Positions 1 to 7,463 of a DNA stretch of 64,000 bases are shown here, one piece after another (positions within the stretch are counted from its first letter, which is position 1; each line of letters begins with the position of its first letter). The notes under the pieces are model-generated. The model did not search any database, had not been told where the DNA came from, and saw nothing but the letters and a program-made list of their open reading frames with translations. A program made the position numbers and the translations under genes. The DNA is from an uncultured Eubacteriales bacterium (GTDB lineage Bacteria > Bacillota > Clostridia > Christensenellales > UBA1242): NCBI GenBank assembly GCA_900552105.1, contig URYH01000002.1, forward strand, positions 15,497 to 79,496, read 5' to 3'.

Positions 1-767
1 CCCAATACATATCCTTCTTCTTCCATCAAATCAATCAAAACTTCACTGCCATGCTTGCCCAAATCCCCCGTGACAACAAGGTCATAGTCTTCTGGTCTTG
101 TTTTTGTTTCCTTGAAATGAGCAACGAGTGTTGACATTGCGGCAGGTGCCATTGCTGCACCCATATTGTTGACATCACAAATTCCCCAATCGACCACTTT
201 CCCTATTGTTGCCATGGAAATGACTGGACCTTCGCCCTTTTGCGAAAGGACAAGTGCCCCCGCTCCTGTCACAGTCCATTGTGAAGTTGGCGGTCTTTGA
301 TTGCCAAGTTCAAGTGGAAAACGATATTGTCTTTCAGCTGAAGAAAAATGGCTGACTGTCGCACAAACAATATTGTCAAATAGTCCGCTTTCAATAAACA
401 CCCCGCCAACAGCCATGCTTTCTGCCATTGTCGAGCAAGCACCATATAACCCAATGAAATTTGTTTCATATTGTCTTGCGGTAAAAGTTGAAGAAATAAT
501 TTGGTTTAGCAAATCTCCCGAGAGCAAAACGCTTATATCACTTGGTTGAAGTTTTGCTTTTTCAATCGCACCCAAAACCGCATGTTCAAGTATTTTTCGT
601 TCGGCTTTTTCATACGAATTTTCGCCGACACAATCGTCGTTTAGTGCATAATCAAAATATGGTCCAAAAAAGCCATTCTTTTCTTTTGGTCCAACAACAG
701 AATAATAGCCAATGATTTTTGGCTTTTTTCGAAATACAATTGTTTGTGTTTGATTATTTTTTATCAT
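1..767 (-). CDS. spoVAD: Stage V sporulation protein AD (C-terminus beyond window edge)
   Basis: Reading leftwards from ATG at 765-767 gives an open frame to the window edge, about 255 residues. It has the thiolase-like SpoVAD fold: an N-terminal KKPKIIGYYSVVGPKEKNG, the GLYGACSTMAESM segment and VTGAGALVLS. SpoVAD binds dipicolinic acid for uptake into the forespore as part of the SpoVA channel in the inner membrane. It starts 7 nt after the spoVAC stop, so the two are co-transcribed; spoVAE would be expected beyond the edge. The family is usually about 335 residues, so roughly the last quarter is missing only because the window ends. Confidence 0.93.
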   Translation of the reverse strand, partial: MIKNNQTQTIVFRKKPKIIGYYSVVGPKEKNGFFGPYFDYALNDDCVGENSYEKAERKILEHAVLGAIEKAKLQPSDISVLLSGDLLNQIISSTFTARQYETNFIGLYGACSTMAESMAVGGVFIESGLFDNIVCATVSHFSSAERQYRFPLELGNQRPPTSQWTVTGAGALVLSQKGEGPVISMATIGKVVDWGICDVNNMGAAMAPAAMSTLVAHFKETKTRPEDYDLVVTGDLGKHGSEVLIDLMEEEGYVL

Positions 768-774
768 ATAGTCC

Positions 775-1221
775 TCAAATAAACATATAAATGAATCCAA
801 CAATAATGCTTGAAACCACGCCCGACACAATAACTGGTCCCGCAACTGTAAACATCTTTACGCAAATTCCAAAAATAATTCCTTCATGCTTAAATTCAAT
901 CGCGGGGCTTGTCACAGAGTTGGAAAATCCCGTTATCGGAACAATGGAACCCGCACCCGCAAATGCCCCAATCTTGTCATAAACTCCAAGCCCTGTGAGA
1001 AATGACGCCAAGAAAATTAGCACAATAAGGACATATGCCCACTGCGTTGTTTGGTCGATATTTGGCCAAATGAGCATCAATAATTCGTTAATTCCCTGAC
1101 CAATTAGGCAAATCACGCCACCAACCCAAAAAGAATTAAACAATGTTGGCCACGGCTTTGTTTTTGGAATTTTATTTTTTATATACTTGTTATAATTTTC
1201 ATTTCTTAATTGTTCGTCCAT
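775..1221 (-). CDS. spoVAC: Stage V sporulation protein AC
   Basis: 148 residues, the usual SpoVAC length. A basic N-terminus (KNKIPKTKPWPT) is followed by about four hydrophobic segments and the family block SFLTGLGVYDKIGAFAGAGS, then PITGFSNSVTSPAIEFKHEG. SpoVAC is a membrane channel subunit of the SpoVA complex that moves Ca-dipicolinate into the forespore and out at germination; in Bacillus it behaves as a mechanosensitive channel. It directly precedes spoVAD. No spoVAA/AB lies upstream, which matches the shortened spoVAC-AD-AE operon of Clostridia. A forespore sigma factor would be expected to read it, but I do not see a convincing promoter. Confidence 0.93.
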   Translation of the reverse strand: MDEQLRNENYNKYIKNKIPKTKPWPTLFNSFWVGGVICLIGQGINELLMLIWPNIDQTTQWAYVLIVLIFLASFLTGLGVYDKIGAFAGAGSIVPITGFSNSVTSPAIEFKHEGIIFGICVKMFTVAGPVIVSGVVSSIIVGFIYMFI

Positions 1222-1318
1222 TTTTTTCCCTCGTCAAAAGAATATTGACAAACAAAAAGTTTTTAAACTGCGAATTTTTTTTTGAGATGTGCAAATTCTA
1301 ATAGTAATTGGAGGAAAT

Positions 1319-2713
1319 ATGAAAAAATTTTTGTTATCAGTTTCACTTGTTGCATTATGTTTGTGTCTTGTTGGTTGCTCAAACACACAAAAAGACTTGT
1401 CTGCAAAACTTGACGCACATCTCAATAGACTCAGTGCAACAATTTCATCTGTTCAAGACATAAAGAATTCAGAAATAACTTATCAAGCCGCAATAAATCA
1501 AGCGCCTTCTTCAACTCGCTTGAACAACCCTGTTGTTAGAGAAAATCCAGATTATGACAACAAAATCGCGTTTATTGACTCTTCAAACAAAATTGACTCA
1601 ACAATCTATCAAGACGTGCTTTGCACAAACGACAATCTCGGCTCGTGCAAAAGCCAAATTTGTGAACTCATTGAAATGTTGAGATCACTTTCTGCAAAAA
1701 TCAAAAAAGGCGAAATCAAACTTAATGACAATCAAATCATAGGCGTGAATGAACTTTTGTCAAACCTTTCAATCAACACAAACAGAATTTCAATGAGCAA
1801 AAACGAAACAAACACCGAAGTTGGTAAAGCAAAAGCAATGCTAAACGACAAAAACAAAAATCAAGCAGCACTAAATTCAAGATTTATTCGACTTAACAAC
1901 TGCCTTGAAACCAGACTCACCTATTACAAAAACTGCCTTAATGTCCTTAACCAAATTCGCATTTTGCTCGCTTGTGAAAATGGAAATTGCACATATGAAA
2001 ACGGCAAAGTTTGCATTGATGGAAAATGCTATGACGACACAGAACTCAGCAAATATGGCGAAAACACAAACAAACAACAAGAACAAAACGAAAACAAACA
2101 ATTTTTACTCAACGAAAGCGATTACAAACTGTTTGAAGAGTTCAAAAATTATCTTGAAAGAACAAAAAAAGAAACTGAACTTCAAAGCCAAGAACTCACA
2201 AAAAGCGAGGAGAAAATTGAGAACGACATGCAAAAACAATATGACACTTTGGAAATCAAAGACATCAGCAAGTCAAAGCCTGTCCATGATGACGCCATGA
2301 GAGACACAAAAGACATCAAAAGTGACCCAAACAACAGATTTGACACAAAAGATATCAAAGACGGTCAAAGCGAAAACAAACAAATAAATCGTGAAAATAA
2401 CAAGATAACACCAAATCAAAACGAACAACAAACAAAAGATATAATCGTTTATGATTCTCAAACAAATCACAGCAACCGCAGAGGAAATGTTGACACTTTT
2501 CGCGACCCAACAGTCCGCCCTAACATCGATAGTTTCAGACGCGTAAATGGAAAAATTGTTTCTCCAAATCAACTATTTATGGAATGGATTATGCAAAAAC
2601 CTTTTCCAGACAAAATCACAGAAACAAACATCATAATTCTTTCAAATGAAGACCCTGACAAACAATTCGTTGAAAACACAAACACAAACAACAATAGTTT
2701 TGAGTGTTGTTAA
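1319..2713 (+). CDS. Asn/Lys-rich lipoprotein of unknown function
   Basis: The start is ATG at 1319 because TTGGAGGA ends a few bases upstream; an earlier in-frame ATG at 1289 lacks a ribosome site. The 464-residue product begins with a lipoprotein signal peptide ending in the lipobox LVGC (Cys about residue 20), so it should be anchored outside the membrane. The mature part is hydrophilic, rich in Asn, Lys, Asp and Gln, with Cys pairs (CTNDNLGSCKSQIC, CENGNCTYENGKVC) and a coiled-coil-prone middle. The motif DTKDIK occurs twice near residues 330-350. I recognise no domain. It is one of only two plus-strand protein genes here and ends at a bidirectional terminator. Confidence 0.8.
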   Translation: MKKFLLSVSLVALCLCLVGCSNTQKDLSAKLDAHLNRLSATISSVQDIKNSEITYQAAINQAPSSTRLNNPVVRENPDYDNKIAFIDSSNKIDSTIYQDVLCTNDNLGSCKSQICELIEMLRSLSAKIKKGEIKLNDNQIIGVNELLSNLSINTNRISMSKNETNTEVGKAKAMLNDKNKNQAALNSRFIRLNNCLETRLTYYKNCLNVLNQIRILLACENGNCTYENGKVCIDGKCYDDTELSKYGENTNKQQEQNENKQFLLNESDYKLFEEFKNYLERTKKETELQSQELTKSEEKIENDMQKQYDTLEIKDISKSKPVHDDAMRDTKDIKSDPNNRFDTKDIKDGQSENKQINRENNKITPNQNEQQTKDIIVYDSQTNHSNRRGNVDTFRDPTVRPNIDSFRRVNGKIVSPNQLFMEWIMQKPFPDKITETNIIILSNEDPDKQFVENTNTNNNSFECC

Positions 2714-2750
2714 AAAAATGACCTATGCGTTATGGCATAGGTCGTTTTTT
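2712..2750. terminator. Bidirectional rho-independent terminator
   Basis: GACCTATGC (2720-2728) pairs with GCATAGGTC (2735-2743), with A-run 2712-2718 on the left and T-run 2745-2750 on the right. It can therefore stop the lipoprotein transcript on the plus strand and the small coiled-coil gene on the minus strand. Confidence 0.85.
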
Positions 2751-2970
2751 ATCTTTTGAATTGTTTGAGTTTTGCAACAACTTCTTCAAAATGCGCGAGA
2801 TTTTTTGACATCCATTGTTTGATTTCGTCTTGATTTGCTTCAAGCATATTGTTTGCCCTCAAAATTTCAATGCGTTGTAAAATTCGTTCTTTTTCTCTTT
2901 GACAGGATTTCAATTCATTGAGTGTTTCTTGAAAAATGTTTGTATTATTCCTAAACTCTTCCTTTTTCAT
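2749..2970 (-). CDS. Small coiled-coil protein, unknown function
   Basis: 73 residues, mostly charged with heptad-like spacing (QETLNELKSCQREKERILQRIEILR), so probably a short helical coiled coil; cytosolic, no signal peptide. ATG at 2968-2970 has TGGGGGAAAAG just upstream. It overlaps the tail of the broken leucine-rich-repeat gene by 20 nt in another frame, so it is probably translated from the same message. I do not recognise a family. Confidence 0.6.
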   Translation of the reverse strand: MKKEEFRNNTNIFQETLNELKSCQREKERILQRIEILRANNMLEANQDEIKQWMSKNLAHFEEVVAKLKQFKR

Positions 2971-5226
2971 CTTTTCCCCCAGAATCCTTTATATCCCATA
3001 ACTTATATTGTCCGTCAGGTTTTTCCCAATCACCTTCATAACCCAAAAAAAGTGTGCCATAACTCGCAAAGTCAAGTCCACGTTTTGCCTTTGTCTTTCG
3101 CTTTGTTTCTTCAATTTGTTTATGCAAATCGTTATATGACATGCCAACCGTCATGACTTTGATTGGATTTTTTGGATGCTGTTTGTTATATTCACAAGCA
3201 AAAGCATCAATACCCAACAAAAACTCGGCATAAATTGCATCTTTTTGGTCTTCGGTCATGGCGTCGGCGACTTTAATTGTGTTAAAACAACATAGCCTTC
3301 GTTTTTGTTTATAAATGCTGTTGATTTTGCAACAGGAAGTCCATTTTGAGTTTTGATTACGAGATTTTGAACATTTGGATTGACAAAATTGCTTCTTAAA
3401 ATGCCATATCCCACATTTTCTAGAGTCGCACAACAATTGCAGTAATAACCCAAGCAAAAATTCATAGGGTCGTTTTTTTCAAGCCAATCAAAACCAAATT
3501 CTTTTGCATCACTTGTCAAACTCGCGTTTATATCCCCCGCAATTTGCAACCCAAGTTCAGCCAACTTTTGAGTTTGTTTTTTATACTTTTCAATGGTGTT
3601 GGTCAAATTGTTTAGATGAAAACCCAAGATGTTTGCAGGAATGTTGTTGTCGTGATATTCTTTTATTATTCTTTTTGCTTGCTCAAAATCGTTTTGGTGC
3701 ATGCCCGACCACTTTGATAGTTCATCAGCAATTTGTCGTTCTTCTTCGTTTGAAACATCTGAAAACGCAATTTTTTCAAAAAATTCCAAAAACAACTCTA
3801 CGGTTGGAATTCTATCTTTTTTCTTTGAGTGAACATCTCCGTTTTGGTCAATATGATAATGCACAACAGCAAACATCAGTTTTCCATCTTTATTACGAAA
3901 TCTTCCTCCAGGTTTAAGATCAGCATCTTGGTCACAATATTCAAGATAAATTTTGTTCAACAACAATGCATATTGATTATTTATTTTAATTTGATCAAAC
4001 ACAGAAACATTTGTGTTTTGATCTTTAGAAAACAAGAACTCAGAAAACTCTTTGTTTTCGCCAAGTGCTTTCCATTCTTTGAATTGCGTTGAACAATGCG
4101 TCACCTTTATTTCTTGTTTTAACAATCTTTCTTTGAGCCATTCAGTCGCTTTTTGTGCGAGTTTGCCGTCATTCGAAAAACACCCGATATCATATGCAAA
4201 GGTTAACAAACCTGTCAAATCGTCAACATCTCCCACATCTTTGACCAATGCTTGAATTTGGTGGAAAAATTTGAAATTCGCACCACAAAAGTCATCAAAT
4301 TTGCCTGCTTGTTTCAACTTGCAAATAAACGGCGTGGTGAGTTTTAAATTATTCTTTGATGCAATGTTGGCAATCTTTACATATTGCTCCAACTGGTTAA
4401 AATTTTTATCAAAACACAACAAGTCGTCCGATATTTCAAAATCAACAATGCTTTCAAAACAATTCGTCAAGTCAAAATGCTTTTTATATGCCTTCTTTTG
4501 TGGTTTTGACGAACATACAATTTCGTCATCATTTCCAATATAGATATGCCTTAAATTACAATTTTTAAAAATACCTTCACCAAAATAACTCACTGAACTT
4601 GGAATGGTAATTCTTTCCAAAAAGTTACAGTTTTTGAAAGCAAAATCCTCAATTTCTTCCACACCAAAAGGAATGTCGACTTCAACCAAACTCGAACAAT
4701 CACAAAATGCATTACTACCAATTCGCTTCAAGGATTTTGGCAATTCAATATTATTCAACAACTCACAACCTGCAAAAGCATAAGCGGAAATCGTTGTCAA
4801 ACAATCCGACAATTCAACATATTGCAACCTAATGCAGTTTTGAAAAACATTTTTGTCAAGAAAATCACAACTGGACGGCATTATAAAACTTGACAAATTA
4901 TAACAATTTCGAAATGTATTGGCAGCAATACATTTGATTTTGCCCATAATTTCAACTGTTTGCAATTGTTCACAGTTTTCAAAAGCAGAATCTCCCAAAT
5001 ATTCCAAAGAACTTGGCAATGTCACACTTTTCAAATCAGCACAATACAAAAAAGCACCCATATAAATTGTTTTGACTCCATTTGGCACCCTAATTTCAGA
5101 GATATCCAATCCTTCAAAACAAAAAGGGTCAAGCACTTTCACACCTTTCCAAAATTCACTTGGATTATTTTTTAAGTCATACAAATCTTCTTTTCTCACA
5201 TTTGACAAAGCATTTTTATTTCGCAT
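2951..5226 (-). pseudogene. BspA-type leucine-rich-repeat protein, split by a frameshift
   Basis: The first frame (5226 down to 3256, 656 residues) carries about seven BspA/LRR_5 repeats in its first 230 residues (for example NAFCDCSSLVEVDIPFGVEE), then a helical middle and a C-terminal domain with LGYYCNCCATLENVGYG and NLVIKTQNGLPVAKSTA. That frame ends abruptly after GYVVLTQLKSPTP. The next frame continues it in register: NTIKVADAMTEDQKDAIYAE through to a stop at 2951. Restoring one T in the minus-strand TTTT run (plus AAAA at 3284-3287) joins them as GYVVFNTIKVADAM. The cause is a real one-base deletion, an assembly error or programmed slippage. No secretion signal is seen. Confidence 0.75.
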
Positions 5227-5243
5227 ATTTTACCTATAAAATA

Positions 5244-5272
5244 TAGTATATAAAAAATATAACCAGTAGTCA
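5244..5272 (-). promoter_or_regulatory. SigA-type promoter of the LRR gene
   Basis: On the minus strand TTGACT (5267-5272) and TATACT (5244-5249) are separated by exactly 17 nt and lie just upstream of the ATG at 5226. The -35 hexamer sits in the loop and 3' arm of the sigF terminator hairpin. Confidence 0.6.
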
Positions 5273-5279
5273 ATACTGG
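5250..5279 (-). terminator. Terminator after sigF
   Basis: On the minus strand ACCAGTA (5279-5273) and TACTGGT (5267-5261) form a 7-bp stem with loop TTGAC, followed by TATATTTTTTA. It lies 2 nt after the sigF stop. Confidence 0.65.
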
Positions 5280-5280
5280 T

Positions 5281-6003
5281 TTAGATAATTTTACTTCGTA
5301 GTTTTTCCAAAATCTTGTTTTCAAGTCTTGACACTTGAACTTGCGAAACTCCAAGTTCTTTTGCAATTTCGCTTTGCGTTTTGTCACGAAAAAAACGCAT
5401 CAATATAATCTTTTTATCTCTGCTTTCAAGTTCTCGCAAAGCATCTTTGAGAAGAATGTTATTTGTTATGTCGTCAATTTGGTCAACTTGAACAAACTTG
5501 TCAATGAGAAGTCCAGATGAGTCAGATGAATCTCCCGTTGTCGCATAAATTGAAACTGGCATCTTGCTTGAATCCATTGTAAACACAACATCTTGTGCGT
5601 CCATTTTAAATGCTTCCGCAATATCTTCAATTTTAGGTTTTTGATGATGAATCTTTTGATATTCATCAACAAACTTGTTTATTTTGAGATTTTGTTGTTT
5701 TATCGCACGAGAAACTTTAATGCAACCATCATCTCGCATAAAACGCTTGACTTCTCCATCAATCATTGGAACAACATAAGTCGAAAACTTGACGTTGAAT
5801 TTTGTGTCAAAATGATTTATTGCTTTAATAAACCCGAGGCATCCGAGTTGATATAAATCATCATATTCAACACCTTTTCCAACAAACCTTTTTATCACAC
5901 ATTTAACCAAAGGCGAATTTTCTTCAATAAGTGTGTTCTTTGCCGCTTCGTCACCAGCCTGAGCAAGTTTGATTAGGGCCAAAGTTTCCTCATGTCCAAG
6001 CAC
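5281..6003 (-). CDS. sigF: RNA polymerase sigma factor SigF (forespore)
   Basis: 240 residues, the normal size for a SigF/SigG-type sigma-70 factor. Region 2 shows EYDDLYQLGCLGFIKAINHF and KFSTYVVPMIDGEVKRFMRD; region 4 near the C-terminus has a helix-turn-helix, KTQSEIAKELGVSQVQVSRL. It is the last gene of spoIIAA-spoIIAB-sigF, 2 nt after spoIIAB, and that order separates it from sigG. It directs RNA polymerase to early forespore genes and is held inactive by SpoIIAB until SpoIIAA is dephosphorylated. A hairpin terminator follows. Confidence 0.95.
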   Translation of the reverse strand: MLGHEETLALIKLAQAGDEAAKNTLIEENSPLVKCVIKRFVGKGVEYDDLYQLGCLGFIKAINHFDTKFNVKFSTYVVPMIDGEVKRFMRDDGCIKVSRAIKQQNLKINKFVDEYQKIHHQKPKIEDIAEAFKMDAQDVVFTMDSSKMPVSIYATTGDSSDSSGLLIDKFVQVDQIDDITNNILLKDALRELESRDKKIILMRFFRDKTQSEIAKELGVSQVQVSRLENKILEKLRSKII

Positions 6004-6005
6004 AC

Positions 6006-6455
6006 CTATTCCCCCGAAACTCGCTTTATTGGTTTTTCAAACACTTTTTCCATGACGACTTTCAGTCCAGAACTCCCATTTTTTGCAAGTTCAACTTTGT
6101 TCATGAAACTTTCCATAACAGTAAATCCCATTCCGCTACGTTCTTGCTCAGGCTTTGTTGTATAGAATGGTTCCCTTGCTTTTTCAAAGTTAACAATCCC
6201 AACTCCTTTATCCATAACGCTGATAATTGCAGAACTTTCGGTAAGTTGAACCTTTATTGTGATTTTCCCAGGCGCCTTTGGATAAGCATGAACAACACTG
6301 TTTGTCACCGCTTCAGATACTGCAGTTTTTATATCAGTGATTTCGTCAAGCGTGGGATTTGCTTGAACACAAAATGCCGCAATGCAGGATCGTGCAAATC
6401 CCTCATTAATTGATATTGCATCAAATGTGATTTCCATTTCGTTAATTACTTTCAT
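6006..6455 (-). CDS. spoIIAB: Anti-sigma-F factor SpoIIAB (serine kinase)
   Basis: 149 residues with the GHKL ATPase fold: N-box EAVTNSVVHAYP near residues 48-59, G1 box DKGVGI near 99 and GMGFTVMESF for G2. SpoIIAB binds SigF in the pre-divisional cell and phosphorylates SpoIIAA on serine. It is flanked by spoIIAA (11 nt upstream) and sigF (2 nt downstream). The start at 6455 has AAGGAGAAAAAAT directly upstream. Confidence 0.95.
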   Translation of the reverse strand: MKVINEMEITFDAISINEGFARSCIAAFCVQANPTLDEITDIKTAVSEAVTNSVVHAYPKAPGKITIKVQLTESSAIISVMDKGVGIVNFEKAREPFYTTKPEQERSGMGFTVMESFMNKVELAKNGSSGLKVVMEKVFEKPIKRVSGE

Positions 6456-6466
6456 ATTTTTTCTCC

Positions 6467-6775
6467 TTAACTAATCTTTGGCATGAGTTCATAGAGCCCT
6501 GTCATCTTAAATATTTTTTCTGCATGACTTGATGGATTGCAGATAAAAATTGGAATTTTTCTGTCTTTGAGTTTTTTGTATCGCCCAATCAAAACGCCAA
6601 TTCCCGTGCTATCCATAAAGTCAAGTTCAGACAAATCAATAATCACTTGATTAAATCCATTTTCACCAAACATGTCGTCAAGTTCAATTCTCGAATGATA
6701 TGCTGAGTGTTCATCAAGTTCGCCAATCAAAACAACATATAGTGTTTTGTTATAGATTCTGTGTTTTATTTCCAT
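6467..6775 (-). CDS. spoIIAA: Anti-sigma-F factor antagonist SpoIIAA
   Basis: 102-residue STAS-domain protein. The phosphorylatable serine lies in DFMDSTGIGVLIGRY (Ser near residue 57). In its unphosphorylated form it displaces SigF from SpoIIAB; SpoIIE phosphatase, not in this window, removes the phosphate. First gene of the operon, with AAGGAGAAAGGT before the ATG and a Spo0A-type box about 50 nt upstream. Confidence 0.94.
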   Translation of the reverse strand: MEIKHRIYNKTLYVVLIGELDEHSAYHSRIELDDMFGENGFNQVIIDLSELDFMDSTGIGVLIGRYKKLKDRKIPIFICNPSSHAEKIFKMTGLYELMPKIS

Positions 6776-6821
6776 ACCTTTCTCCTTAACACTTTCAGTC
6801 TAACACCAACGCCTTTGCAAA

Positions 6822-6834
6822 AAATGTCGACAAA
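6822..6834 (-). promoter_or_regulatory. Spo0A-type box upstream of spoIIAA
   Basis: TTTGTCGACATTT on the minus strand matches the core TGTCGA of the Spo0A box; TGTCGACA (6825-6832) is a perfect palindrome, so a half-site reads both ways. It lies 47 nt upstream of the spoIIAA ATG, where Spo0A-P activates the SigH promoter of spoIIA in Bacillus. The SigH hexamers themselves are not clear. Confidence 0.55.
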
Positions 6835-6883
6835 AGCAAAGATATGACTTTTCTTGTCAAATTCAATCCAACAAATTTACGAC

Positions 6884-6908
6884 AAAAAAGCCGAGCATTT
6901 GCTCGACT
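6884..6908 (-). terminator. Last terminator before the spoIIA promoter region
   Basis: On the minus strand GTCGAG (6907-6902) pairs with CTCGGC (6895-6890) around CAAATG and is followed by TTTTTT (6889-6884). It is the fifth terminator-like hairpin in a row between tRNA-Tyr and spoIIAA. Confidence 0.6.
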
Positions 6909-6958
6909 TACTTAATGTATTTTCTTTACAAAAAAACACCCTTTCGGGTGTGTTCTTT

Positions 6959-7009
6959 TGGTGGACTCCAACGAACGTTGTTTACAACACGAGAATCCCT
7001 CCCGTCCAC
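6959..7009 (-). other. tRNA-end hairpin module C (most diverged)
   Basis: 51 nt, outer stem GTGGAC/GTCCAC extendable by a further G-C, 3' end AGTCCACCA as in tRNA-Tyr. The inner hairpin is changed to GTTG-TAAA-CAAC, whereas modules A and B have CGTGTT-GTA-AACACG; the fold is kept by a different pairing. Confidence 0.6.
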
Positions 7010-7043
7010 CGTACAAAAAAACACCCTTTCGGGTGTGTTCTTT

Positions 7044-7094
7044 TGGTGGACTTCCCAGAACGTGTTTACAACACGAGAATCCACCCCCGTCCAC
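7044..7094 (-). other. tRNA-end hairpin module B
   Basis: 51 nt with outer stem GTGGAC/GTCCAC, perfect inner stem CGTGTT/AACACG with triloop GTA, and 3' CCA. It differs from module A mainly in the unpaired segments (GGGGGTGG versus GGGGAAGG; CTGGGAA versus CTGAGTA). Confidence 0.6.
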
Positions 7095-7129
7095 TATACA
7101 AAAAAAACACCCTTTCGGGTGTGTTCTTT

Positions 7130-7180
7130 TGGTGGACTACTCAGAACGTGTTTACAACACGAGAATCCTTCCCCGTCCAC
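7130..7180 (-). other. tRNA-end hairpin module A (nearest tRNA-Tyr)
   Basis: 51 nt. The 5' part GTGGACGGGGAAGGATTC is an inverted copy of the tRNA-Tyr 3' end (17 of 18 bases), so it folds back on its own AGTCCACCA end. Inner stem CGTGTT/AACACG; read with a 7-nt loop it is TTGTAAA, which resembles a GUA anticodon loop, though that may be chance. Confidence 0.6.
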
Positions 7181-7185
7181 TATAC

Positions 7186-7207
7186 AAAAAAACACCCTTT
7201 CGGGTGT
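7186..7207 (-). terminator. First terminator after tRNA-Tyr
   Basis: Minus strand ACACCC-GAAA-GGGTGT followed by seven T. Identical copies lie at 7100-7122, 7015-7036 and 6930-6951. Confidence 0.85.
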
Positions 7208-7214
7208 GTTCTTT

Positions 7215-7299
7215 TGGTGGACGGGGATGGATTCGAACCATCGAAGGCAGTGCCGGCAGATTTACAGTCTGATCCCTTTGGCCGCTCGGGAACCCGTCC
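7215..7299 (-). tRNA. tRNA-Tyr (GTA)
   Basis: 85 nt including an encoded CCA. Acceptor GGACGGG/CCCGTCC, anticodon loop CTGTAAA (GTA), long variable arm, T-loop TTCGAAT. A class II tRNA, as expected for bacterial Tyr. Its first base directly abuts the CCA of tRNA-Thr (no spacer), so the two must be separated by processing alone. Last tRNA of a six-gene minus-strand cluster. Confidence 0.95.
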
Positions 7300-7374
7300 T
7301 GGAGCTGGTGATTGGAGTCGAACCAACAACCTGCTGATTACAAATCAGCTGCTCTGCCATTGAGCCACACCAGC
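7300..7374 (-). tRNA. tRNA-Thr (TGT)
   Basis: 75 nt with CCA. Acceptor GCTGGTG paired with the 3' strand, anticodon arm CTGATTTGTAATCAG giving TGT, T-loop TTCGACT. Fifth gene of the cluster. Confidence 0.95.
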
Positions 7375-7463
7375 ATATTTTGGGCGCCTCGAGCGAAACA
7401 AATGTTTCAGTCTGTCGCCTATTTTTGTCTCGCCACTTGCGTGTCGGCGAATTAACCTTACGG
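7375..7463 (-). other. Structured 89-nt spacer in the tRNA operon
   Basis: Not a tRNA and not coding. On the minus strand it contains TCGCC/GGCGA, a palindrome GAAACATTTGTTTC and GGCG/CGCC pairings, and it is richer in G and C than the genome around it. It may be a decayed member of the fold-back elements on either side, but the match is only in style. Confidence 0.35.

Larger units (their letters stand above)
6930..7214 (-). repeat. Tandem array: four terminators alternating with three 51-nt tRNA-end hairpins
   Basis: Directly after the CCA end of tRNA-Tyr the same stretch (GTCCACCA, AAAGAAC, a hairpin ACACCC-GAAA-GGGTGT and a T-run) occurs four times. The hairpins start at plus 6936, 7021, 7107 and 7192, a period of 85, 86 and 85. 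Between them lie three hairpin modules (6959-7009, 7044-7094, 7130-7180), each beginning GTGGACGGG and ending AGTCCACCA like the tRNA. The terminator parts are essentially identical; the modules differ at several positions. No protein reading of either strand is plausible. Function unknown. Confidence 0.85.

Noticed and set aside
3504..4543. Plus-strand frames across the LRR gene
   Set aside because: Antisense of a well-defined repeat protein.
6930..7214. CRISPR-like appearance (regular repeats with spacers)
   Set aside because: Spacers are related to each other and to tRNA-Tyr, repeats are terminators, there are only four units and no cas genes.
6854..7363. Overlapping plus-strand frames of 104-169 residues across the tRNA-Tyr repeats, with repetitive peptides
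   Set aside because: They only translate the terminator/hairpin repeats and the antisense of tRNA-Tyr; no ribosome sites and the frames change between copies.
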